A DNA stretch of 5,753 nt from Bacillota bacterium (lineage in GTDB: Bacteria > Bacillota > Clostridia > Acetivibrionales > DSM-1351). Below the pieces are notes generated by a model. The model ran no database searches. It was not told the origin of the DNA and worked only from the letters and a program-made list of their open reading frames with translations. Below, in pieces: positions 1 through 4,883 of the stretch. The DNA is taken from NCBI GenBank assembly GCA_023398105.1, contig JAEWST010000042.1, positions 1-5,753 of the forward strand, read 5' to 3'. The translations under genes were made by a program, and so were the position numbers. Within the stretch, counting starts at the first letter, position 1; each line of letters begins with the position of its first letter.

Positions 1-1398
1 CCTTTCACCTCCGGATAATATCATACCACGTTCACCGATGAGCGTATCAATTCCACTATCCATTTTTGACACCGAATCATTCAACTTCATTTTTGTTAAT
101 ATCTCGTGTATGTATCCATCATTTTGGTTCTGGTTATGAACAATATTTTCTCTGACCGTACCATCAAAAACCGGAGCTTCCTGTGAGATATAGCTTACAT
201 TTTTATACAGACTCTCCAAACTTATGTCCCTTAACTCACTACCATCAATCTGAATACTGCCAGTATCATATTTTAATAATCCTAATAGGAGTTGAATTAG
301 TGTTGTTTTTCCGGAACCACTGCTCCCCACAAGCGCTATTTTTTCCCCCTTGTGAATCTCAACGTTCAAATGATTAATAACTTTCTTATTATTATATTGA
401 AAGCAAAGATTTGTTATCTTAATATCGCCTTGTTCAACTTCAACACTCTTTCCTTTCTCTAATTGCTCATCCTCTTTCATGTTAAGAATTTTTTCAAATC
501 TGCAGTATGTTGCCTTATCCAGTTTATACTGGACGGTTAATACATTAAAGATTGCTATTGGTGTATAGGCATTTTCAACCAGAGAAATAAGTGCCACTGA
601 GGTTCCTATAGAAACTGATTGATTTAACCAGGCATATATAAGGATTCCTACATTCAAAAATGCCACAAGTATTGCAAATATGGTAAAAAATGCTTCATGA
701 ATCATATTCATCTTAACTTTAGATTTGATAATCTCATTCTTCGAATTTACTGCTTTTTCTATTTCATAAGGGAATCGACAGCTCATACGAAATGTCACCA
801 TCTCCATAAATCCACGAACCAGATAATGATTCATCATTTCTTCATTGCTCAGGATTTTTTCCTTGATTGAATACAGTAACTTCAAAAGTAAATTCGTTAT
901 GATAAATACAAAAACATAGCCGAACAATATTAAGTAAGTGATAAACGGATTCAATTTCCATATAAAAAAGACGCTGAATAAAATGGTTGGTATCAATTGC
1001 CTGCAAACGCATAACCAATACTCAAAAATGATTCCTTTACCTGCATTTGCCCCATTCTCAATACTTTGTGTAAGCTTTCCTGTACCCAAAGATTGATACT
1101 CAATATACTGGATTTTACTAACCTTTTTTAAAGCCTGTATTTTAAAATCTAAATAAATTCCACTTCGAAGCTTTTGATTTGGGTATTCGTCGAAATAATT
1201 TAACAAGTAAAAACTAATTGATACAATTCCATATATCAGAATAGTATTTACTCTGATTGTGTGATCATTAAACTCATCAATTATCTTTTGGAAATATCTT
1301 ATTTTATAGTTTGTTAAAAATGCAATTAGTAAACCTGTTATAACGTATAAGGCAATCGCCTTTCTATTCTCTTTTATGACTTCTTTTATTTGACTCAT
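1..1398 (-). CDS. ABC exporter, fused permease/ATP-binding half-transporter (3' part beyond window)
   Basis: This is a membrane half-transporter that would dimerise and use ATP to export a substrate I cannot identify (drug, peptide or lipid). The reading frame is open for 466 codons from an ATG at 1398 to the window edge. Roughly residues 1-300 hold hydrophobic segments of an ABC exporter membrane domain. The nucleotide-binding domain follows, with Walker A GSSGSGKTT at about 358-366 (Lys364), Q-loop SYISQE with Gln406, the TVRENI motif just after it, and the signature LSGGE at 461-465. The window ends one residue later, so Walker B and the H-loop are not visible. A ribosome binding site AAAGGAG sits about 8 bases before the ATG. 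There is no C39 peptidase domain, so it is not a leader-cleaving bacteriocin exporter. It lies outside the proposed rpsI element and is preceded by a long structured leader. Confidence 0.93.
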   Translation of the reverse strand, partial: MSQIKEVIKENRKAIALYVITGLLIAFLTNYKIRYFQKIIDEFNDHTIRVNTILIYGIVSISFYLLNYFDEYPNQKLRSGIYLDFKIQALKKVSKIQYIEYQSLGTGKLTQSIENGANAGKGIIFEYWLCVCRQLIPTILFSVFFIWKLNPFITYLILFGYVFVFIITNLLLKLLYSIKEKILSNEEMMNHYLVRGFMEMVTFRMSCRFPYEIEKAVNSKNEIIKSKVKMNMIHEAFFTIFAILVAFLNVGILIYAWLNQSVSIGTSVALISLVENAYTPIAIFNVLTVQYKLDKATYCRFEKILNMKEDEQLEKGKSVEVEQGDIKITNLCFQYNNKKVINHLNVEIHKGEKIALVGSSGSGKTTLIQLLLGLLKYDTGSIQIDGSELRDISLESLYKNVSYISQEAPVFDGTVRENIVHNQNQNDGYIHEILTKMKLNDSVSKMDSGIDTLIGERGMILSGGER

Positions 1399-1428
1399 TC
1401 CTGTACTCCTTTTTATTTAAACTGAATG

Positions 1429-1516
1429 AAAAAAGGGTCAGTACAGTTGAGACTGTTAACATATTTTAAAATTAACCTCAGCACAATCTGCTAACAGATT
1501 ATATCAACTGTACTGA
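1429..1516 (-). terminator. Leader hairpin with T-run upstream of the ABC exporter; candidate attenuator
   Basis: A perfect 13-bp inverted repeat (TCAGTACAGTTGA at 1438-1450 against its complement at 1504-1516) encloses a second 9-bp stem (1453-1461 with 1489-1497). In the minus-strand transcript the inner stem pairs fully, with one G-U wobble; in the plus-strand transcript that pair would be an A-C mismatch, so the structure fits minus-strand RNA. Three C residues and then six T residues (1434-1429) follow the 3' arm, as in an intrinsic terminator. A competing small hairpin, AATCTG/CAGATT with a 4-base loop at 1485-1500, excludes the inner stem. The hairpin ends about 30 bases before the exporter ATG, so it could either end an upstream transcript or control read-through into the exporter. 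Confidence 0.6.
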
Positions 1517-1591
1517 GTAGTTACCTCGTATGCTTTTCAAAAGGATACACCGCCTGTCTTTGATAATTAGATTCTTTTACCTGGGAGCTTA

Positions 1592-1597
1592 ATTATA
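1592..1597 (-). promoter_or_regulatory. Candidate -10 box for the ABC exporter leader
   Basis: The minus strand has a consensus TATAAT here, with only a weak -35 match (TGATAA-like) about 17 bases upstream. Initiation near 1585 would give a leader of about 185 bases containing the hairpin at 1438-1516. In this AT-rich DNA the call is tentative. Confidence 0.3.
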
Positions 1598-1733
1598 TTA
1601 GTCTATATGATATTTTATCATTCTCAATTGCTTTTTGATATAAAATTTCCCTTTAAGGATTTTCATTTGATGAATATTCCGTCTGCCAATAAATGTAATC
1701 AGCCCAACTATTTTTTAATGCCTTATTTATCAA
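1593..1733 (-). pseudogene. Degraded YoeB/Txe-family mRNA interferase toxin
   Basis: YoeB toxins cleave mRNA at the ribosome and are held inactive by a partner antitoxin. From a TTG at 1733, six bases after a GAGG motif, the minus strand reads about 26 codons containing KNSWADYIYWQTE. This closely resembles the YoeB N-terminal signature (SWDDYLYWQ in E. coli). The frame then meets a TAA at 1655-1653. The same frame continues with QKAIENDKISYRLI up to a TAA at 1595-1593, which resembles the YoeB segment SRRIxxxxRLVYRI. A shifted frame just before it gives LKGNF, like the family's PLKG(N/D) segment. About 25 residues that normally follow YWQ..D are missing and no C-terminal HY motif is seen. 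I infer a toxin gene broken by an internal deletion and frameshift. Intact members are about 85 aa. Confidence 0.55.
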
Positions 1734-1911
1734 CTTCTACCTCAGGAAGATTATAAGTGGATACCATTCCAACTTCTAACTGAACCTTTGATTCCATTAA
1801 TCGTAATCGCTTAATAGCGCTTACAAAAAATCCCCAGAATATCTCTGTTCTTAGAATTTGAATTTTGCAAATATTATCTCTTAGATAGCTGTTTGAGAAC
1901 TGTAGAACCAC
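1723..1911 (-). pseudogene. Possible antitoxin remnant upstream of the toxin relic
   Basis: This 62-codon frame ends 11 bases into the toxin remnant, the overlap expected of an antitoxin-toxin pair. Its second half (SAIKRLRLMESKVQLEVG followed by STYNLPEVEVDK) is polar, charged and acidic at the end, like the C-terminal toxin-wrapping tail of small antitoxins. The first 15 or so codons lie over the proposed left attachment site and do not look like an antitoxin DNA-binding domain. I therefore suspect the N-terminal half was lost at the junction. The antitoxin assignment rests mainly on position before the YoeB-like relic. The alternative is a chance open frame. Confidence 0.35.
1866..1902 (+). 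repeat. Proposed left attachment site (copy of the rpsI 3' end)
   Basis: TGCAAATATTATCTCTT (1866-1882) matches 4858-4874 at 16 of 17 positions. After an 11-base insertion (1883-1893), TGAGAACTG (1894-1902) matches 4875-4883 exactly. The matched piece at the other end is the rpsI stop codon, its last codons and the adjacent 3' flank. Both copies point the same way, as expected for attL/attR of an element inserted in the 3' end of rpsI. Confidence 0.55.
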
Positions 1912-1978
1912 ATGAATACTGGATTGTTGTGACAGTTTGTTAATTATGTGTTTATTACTTATACCTATTCATCTCAAT

Positions 1979-1984
1979 ATTATA
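1979..1984 (-). promoter_or_regulatory. Weak candidate -10 box near the left end of the element
   Basis: TATAAT on the minus strand, with no good -35 box at 16-18 bases. It would transcribe leftwards across the attachment site into the toxin relic region. Chance occurrence is likely in such AT-rich sequence. Confidence 0.2.
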
Positions 1985-2081
1985 CATATAATTACTTATT
2001 AAATTATTTAATATCTACAAACAACATTTAGTATATACTTTTTCAAATATTTTATATTTACTTTACCTCACGATTATGTTT

Positions 2082-2109
2082 ATTATACTCATATAAATTC
2101 CAAATTCAA
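2082..2109 (-). promoter_or_regulatory. Candidate sigma-A promoter downstream of the HEPN gene
   Basis: TTGAAT (2104-2109) and a perfect TATAAT (2082-2087) are separated by 16 bases on the minus strand. It points left, out of the element towards the toxin relic and exporter. No open reading frame of convincing quality starts soon after it. The stretch 1912-2128 otherwise holds only AT-rich sequence, with no terminator or RNA gene that I can see. Confidence 0.35.
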
Positions 2110-2128
2110 CTATGTTTTCTTATTAATT

Positions 2129-2485
2129 TTATGAATAATTTTCACTTTTCCGTTTCTCTATATCAAGAAATCTTTTACAATATTTTTCAAAATTATGTTT
2201 TAAAATTCTTATTTCGATATTTTGTACCTTTTTAATTTTATTATATATAAAATCGTTAAAATCTCTTTGTCCAGATGTTTTATCTTTAAAAACCACATAA
2301 TCGCTAATTATTTCTGCTATCAAACTAAATTTTTCTTTTAATAAAACTAATTTTTGTATATTGTCATATTTACTAAAAAAGTCATATGTAGCTATTGCTG
2401 TTCTCCTTGAATTAAACTGTACACTCCATTGACCATGCGCTAATCTATTTCTTATAGTGATAGCATTTTGTATATCATCTAACAT
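2129..2485 (-). CDS. Short HEPN-type protein, partner of the upstream ATPase
   Basis: This 118-aa protein carries RNRLAHGQW at residues 12-20. Arg12 and His17 match the R-x4-6-H signature of HEPN ribonucleases, and the RN pair is the common form. HEPN domains usually act as metal-independent RNases in defence and toxin systems. The rest is helical and lysine-rich towards the end, with no signal peptide or membrane segment. The HEPN motif normally follows two or more helices, yet here only 11 residues precede it. An in-frame TGA 15 bases upstream of the ATG prevents extension, so the protein is either a short form or has lost its N-terminus. The ATG overlaps the ATPase stop by 7 bases (ATGTTAG) and lacks a clear ribosome binding site, which suggests translational coupling. 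The function is inferred from motif and context. Confidence 0.72.
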   Translation of the reverse strand: MLDDIQNAITIRNRLAHGQWSVQFNSRRTAIATYDFFSKYDNIQKLVLLKEKFSLIAEIISDYVVFKDKTSGQRDFNDFIYNKIKKVQNIEIRILKHNFEKYCKRFLDIEKRKSENYS

Positions 2486-3924
2486 TTTGATTTGAACTCA
2501 TTATGTTTTCCAGCCATTAGTGCTTCGGATAGATAATCTTCGAGTTTATCATTATCGATTTTCCATAATGGAATTAATTCTTCTATCACATAATTTTTTC
2601 CCATTTTTACCAAATACTTTTCAGGCCATTCATTTCCTGGTAGATAGCATAATCTTTTATTTAACCATTCATCAAAATCATCATCTACTCTTCCCTCTAA
2701 ATGATTAAGTACTTGTTTTTTTGCTGTCTCATGATTTTTTCGCTTATCTCCATCTAAAAAAGCTAAGCAATTTAATTTGCCTTCTCTATATTTAGAGCTA
2801 ATTTGTTTTAAAACAGCTTGATCAGATCCAATGGGAATAATCTGTATTCTTTCTCTAATTTCCTGAGAAATACAAACATTTACAACTGATTTTCCGACTT
2901 CATCTTCTGTATATATAAATAATTCTTTTTCTCTCCCACCAGACAATCTACCTAATGCGAATGCTGACGATATACCACTATAAATTTCCGATTTATTTTC
3001 AGTAGATTCAACAAAAAACCTTGCTTCTGGTGGTATTGAATCAATAATTATTGCAGAATGTGTTGAACATATAATTTGACAATGCAAATCATTACATACT
3101 TTTTTCAATTCCTCTATTAGCCTTCGTTGTGCTTCTTCATGTAATCCTAATTCAATCTCATCAACTACGAGCAACGTATTTTTTCCTGCTGAAAAAAGTT
3201 CTATGAGTAATGTGAAAATCGCATTTTCTCCTGCTCCCATATTAAATCCAGAATAATGTGATTTATTTCTATCAACAACAAATAATCTCCTTCGATCAAC
3301 CTTACGTAAATCAAGTGAATCATATTTTTTCGCCAATATTTTACTAGCAATCTCTATAATTTTCTGTTTATTTACTTCATCAAATTTGATAGATTGAAAT
3401 CTAGAAGAGTAAGTTTTTTCAGTCTTTCTTTCTCCTGGTGGAACGATTCTCTGAATTCCAGAAAAAATAACATTTCGGCTTGCCCTTGTTTGATATTTAT
3501 TCCATTTTCCTCCTTTTTTCTTAAATCGTTTTTGTAATCCTTCACCATCATATGTTTTTTTTGTTGCAGTTTCTCTCCAACGATTAATACTTTTATATTT
3601 TATTTCAATTCCTTCAATTTTAAGCTCATCCGCTGTTTGTATAAAAAAATTGCTAAACGTATAATATGTTTTGTTATGATCAGATGGCCTATACCCAGCT
3701 GAATTATTATGATATGCGCAGCATGCCATTGCTAACAAAGTTGATTTTCCCGATCCATTTTTTCCTGCTATGACACTAATTGGATATTCCATCCTCATAC
3801 TACAGGGCTTCAATCCTCGTAAATTTCCTTTACTAAGCTGTATTTCTATCAAGCTCTTTGCCTGAATATCTGTTTTAAACCATTTCATATTATCTTTATC
3901 TATTTTAGAATATTTATATCCCAT
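2479..3924 (-). CDS. OLD-like ATPase with C-terminal TOPRIM-type nuclease domain
   Basis: This 481-aa soluble protein has an ABC/SMC-type ATPase core: Walker A GKNGSGKST (54-62, Lys60), signature-like NMGAGE (228-233), Walker B LLVVDE (251-256) with the following LGLHEEAQ, and switch histidine His289 in ICSTHS. From about residue 333 a TOPRIM-like fold is suggested by FIYTED (Glu340-Asp341) and LAFLDGD (Asp391, Asp393), then an LPGNEWPEKYL segment often seen in OLD-family proteins. OLD/GajA relatives are ATP-regulated nucleases in phage defence. No UvrD-type GajB helicase is adjacent, so this is not a standard Gabija pair; the partner is the HEPN-motif gene. A GGGGGAG lies 11 bases before the chosen ATG. 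Met13 is a possible later start but lacks a ribosome binding site. The frame is intact and AT-rich, unlike the ribosomal genes. TOPRIM assignment is by motif only. Confidence 0.85.
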   Translation of the reverse strand: MGYKYSKIDKDNMKWFKTDIQAKSLIEIQLSKGNLRGLKPCSMRMEYPISVIAGKNGSGKSTLLAMACCAYHNNSAGYRPSDHNKTYYTFSNFFIQTADELKIEGIEIKYKSINRWRETATKKTYDGEGLQKRFKKKGGKWNKYQTRASRNVIFSGIQRIVPPGERKTEKTYSSRFQSIKFDEVNKQKIIEIASKILAKKYDSLDLRKVDRRRLFVVDRNKSHYSGFNMGAGENAIFTLLIELFSAGKNTLLVVDEIELGLHEEAQRRLIEELKKVCNDLHCQIICSTHSAIIIDSIPPEARFFVESTENKSEIYSGISSAFALGRLSGGREKELFIYTEDEVGKSVVNVCISQEIRERIQIIPIGSDQAVLKQISSKYREGKLNCLAFLDGDKRKNHETAKKQVLNHLEGRVDDDFDEWLNKRLCYLPGNEWPEKYLVKMGKNYVIEELIPLWKIDNDKLEDYLSEALMAGKHNEFKSKC

Positions 3925-3958
3925 CTTCTTTTATTCTCCCCCTGTAAATTACCTTTAA

Positions 3959-3980
3959 ACTGTATAGCATGTAATACAGT
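3959..3980. promoter_or_regulatory. 22-bp dyad, possible operator of the ATPase/HEPN operon
   Basis: ACTGTAT (3959-3965) and ATACAGT (3974-3980) form perfect 7-bp arms around an 8-base centre that itself contains CATG. It lies between the predicted start of transcription (about 3990) and the ribosome binding site, a repressor-like position. It could instead form a small leader hairpin. No regulator gene is visible in the window. Confidence 0.45.
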
Positions 3981-3996
3981 AATACCCATAGTATTT

Positions 3997-4025
3997 TTAT
4001 TATTACTGCATTTTTATCTTATCAA
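3997..4025 (-). promoter_or_regulatory. Candidate promoter of the ATPase/HEPN operon
   Basis: TTGATA (4020-4025) and TAATAA (3997-4002) are spaced by 17 bases on the minus strand. This is the best -35 match ahead of the operon. The -10 box is imperfect and the region is AT-rich, so other starts are possible. Confidence 0.45.
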
Positions 4026-4032
4026 AATAATA

Positions 4033-4063
4033 AATACATTTTTATATTAATACATTTTTATAT
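4033..4063. repeat. AT-rich direct repeat upstream of the ATPase promoter
   Basis: AATACATTTTTATAT occurs twice with a 16-base period (4033-4047 and 4049-4063). The core CATTTTTAT occurs a third time at 4009-4017, within the promoter spacer. The position just upstream of the -35 box would suit an UP-element or a binding-site array. Confidence 0.6.
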
Positions 4064-4069
4064 ATTTTT

Positions 4070-4183
4070 CTACACTAACTTGCGAAAGAGTCCAAAATTT
4101 CCAGACTCTTTCCTTACAATCTGCCTTATTCCCACAAAATCTTGGACCTCCCCCTTCACCCCCTGCATAAACTTTTCAAACAA
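4070..4183 (-). CDS. Small 37-aa ORF of unknown function
   Basis: A TTG start at 4183, seven bases after an AAGGGGG ribosome binding site, opens a 37-codon frame beginning MFEKFMQGVKGEVQDF and ending GNFGLFRKLV before a TAG. It starts two bases after the stop of the excisionase-like relic, as if translationally coupled. Composition is protein-like (mixed charged and hydrophobic, probably helical) and less AT-rich than the adjoining non-coding DNA. I do not recognise the family. It may be the tail of a longer gene lost by deletion, or a real small protein of the element. The inverted repeat at 4084-4112 lies inside it. Confidence 0.4.
   Translation of the reverse strand: MFEKFMQGVKGEVQDFVGIRQIVRKESGNFGLFRKLV
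4084..4112. repeat. 9-bp inverted repeat, possible hairpin
   Basis: GAAAGAGTC (4084-4092) pairs perfectly with GACTCTTTC (4104-4112) around an 11-base AT-rich loop. No T-run follows on either strand, so it is a poor intrinsic terminator. It falls within the 37-codon ORF. Confidence 0.45.
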
Positions 4184-4185
4184 CG

Positions 4186-4368
4186 TTATTCCCCCTTCTT
4201 GTCAGGGCAAAAATAGTTGTGCTCTGAGGAATTCTCCATCTTGAATGCATATCCAAATTTGAGAATCCCTTTTTACAATTCGACTCTTACATATTGGGCA
4301 TCTTTTCCAATGGCTTTTGCTATTTCGGCAATCGGAACATCTCGCCCTATAAACGACTGAAGGTGATT
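4186..4368 (-). pseudogene. Excisionase-like small DNA-binding protein with an internal stop
   Basis: The minus strand reads LQSFIGRDVPIAEIAKAIGK, then KDAQYVRVEL, up to a TAA at 4275-4273. The same frame continues KGILKFGYAFKMENSSEHNY and FCPDKKGE to a TAA at 4188-4186. The two parts join naturally at one codon, where related small phage/ICE proteins read RVGLQKGILKFGYAFK. This suggests a single CAA-to-TAA change. The first part looks like a helix-turn-helix used by excisionase-type factors, which bend attachment-site DNA and direct excision. No proper start codon or ribosome binding site remains upstream: at about 4370 the sequence runs into the oppositely oriented integrase remnant, as though a deletion joined them. 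The 5' limit is approximate. Family recognition is from memory of such proteins, not a search. Confidence 0.6.
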
Positions 4369-4375
4369 ATTTTGA

Positions 4376-4744
4376 CCAGTGGTCGACGATAATGGAAAAA
4401 TTTGTTCCACGCTTATAAAGCTAAAAGTATTATTTGGACAGCTTTTTGAATATACCGTCATTAATGAAATTGTAACAAAAGATCGAAATGCTGTTGAATA
4501 TCTCAATATTAATGATGCTGGCAACCCAAACAAGTATGATCGCAAGCCATTTAGTAATGAAGAAATAGATCTATCCGCAAGCCACATGATACCCATCATA
4601 CTTGTATCAGTCTGCTTGCTACCGCGAAAGTTGATACTACTATTATAAATTGATTGTTGGTCATTCCGGTGCGCAGACGTTGACCAACGTGTTTATACAC
4701 ATCTGGATATCAGCGTACTTTTAGATGCCATAAACTTAATTTAG
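4376..4744 (+). pseudogene. Tyrosine recombinase (integrase) relic with deletion and frameshifts
   Basis: The plus strand begins mid-protein after a TGA and reads KLKVLFGQLFEYTVINEIV through RKPFSNEEID, typical of the core-binding domain and linker of phage/ICE integrases. About position 4572 the catalytic domain is mostly deleted. The frame two bases on reads KPHDTHHTCISLLATAKVD, the box-II region, with His in place of the expected HxxR arginine. A one-base loss near 4640 leads to LIVGHSGAQTLT, and another near 4685 leads to RVYTHLDISVLLDAINLI and a TAG at 4742-4744. The GH histidine and the tyrosine nucleophile (VYTH) remain. The first catalytic arginine is gone and the second is changed, so the enzyme cannot be active. 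It lies next to the rpsI attachment site, which it presumably once recognised. Confidence 0.82.
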
Positions 4745-4810
4745 CGTTCTCTACGCGAGTTTTTTGTGGCTTTTTGTAGTTGTTTCTTCAATGTCTGTAA
4801 CACAAGAAAA

Positions 4811-4836
4811 CCCCGAAAGTATAAGCACTTTCGGGG
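4811..4836. terminator. Strong bidirectional terminator between integrase relic and rpsI
   Basis: CCCCGAAAGT and ACTTTCGGGG form a perfect 10-bp stem with a 6-base loop. T5 follows on the plus strand (4837-4841) and T4 on the minus strand (complement of 4807-4810). On the minus strand it ends the rplM-rpsI operon about 30 bases after the rpsI stop; on the plus strand it would end integrase transcription. It lies on the element side of the proposed attachment site. Confidence 0.9.
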
Positions 4837-4857
4837 TTTTTGCATTTTTATTAAAGA

Positions 4858-4883
4858 TGCAATTATTATCTCTTTGAGAACTG
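4858..4883 (+). repeat. Proposed right attachment site at the rpsI 3' end
   Basis: This stretch covers the rpsI stop codon (4866-4868), its last five codons and a short 3' flank. It is repeated in the same orientation at 1866-1902, with one mismatch and an 11-base insertion. Integration here leaves the rpsI reading frame whole. Confidence 0.55.

Larger units (their letters stand above)
1866..4883. mobile_element. Decayed integrative element at the 3' end of rpsI carrying an ATPase/HEPN module
   Basis: The proposed element is about 3.0 kb, bounded by direct copies of the rpsI end. Reading from rpsI inward it holds a terminator, a plus-strand tyrosine integrase relic (4376-4744), a divergent excisionase-like relic (4186 to about 4368), a 37-codon ORF, and the intact ATPase/TOPRIM and HEPN genes. 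An integrase next to an att site, a divergent small DNA-binding gene and defence cargo form a typical layout for small islands. Integrase and excisionase are both broken, so self-mobilisation is not expected. The body is visibly more AT-rich than rpsI-rplM. The boundaries are inferred from the repeat, not proven. Confidence 0.55.

Noticed and set aside
1399..1592. T-box or known riboswitch in the exporter leader.
   Set aside because: There is no T-box sequence and no recognisable riboswitch core; only the terminator-like hairpin can be supported.
1834..1852. Possible terminator with a T6 run on the minus strand (CAGA/TCTG stem).
   Set aside because: The stem is only four base pairs, too weak to support.
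1891..1926. GTTTGAGAAC at the start resembles the opening of type II-A CRISPR repeats.
   Set aside because: There is a single copy with no second repeat and no cas gene. The match is better explained by the rpsI-end duplication.
2129..3924. Classification as a Gabija (GajA/GajB) or Septu system.
   Set aside because: The partner is neither a UvrD-like helicase nor an HNH protein; it is 118 aa with an RNxxxH motif.
3959..3980. SOS/LexA box, because the arms include CTGT and ACAG.
   Set aside because: The spacing between CTGT and ACAG is 12 rather than the 8 of the E. coli box, and Firmicute LexA sites have a different sequence.
4273..4599. Open minus-strand frame of 108 codons as one gene.
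   Set aside because: Only the last 35 or so codons look like protein. The rest is antisense to the integrase remnant.
4379..4648. Open plus-strand frame of 89 codons as an intact gene.
   Set aside because: It starts mid-domain of an integrase and its last third is out of frame with the family sequence, so it is described as part of the pseudogene.
4677..4690. Short palindrome ACGTTG-AC-CAACGT.
   Set aside because: It falls within codons of the integrase relic at a frameshift and is short enough to be chance.
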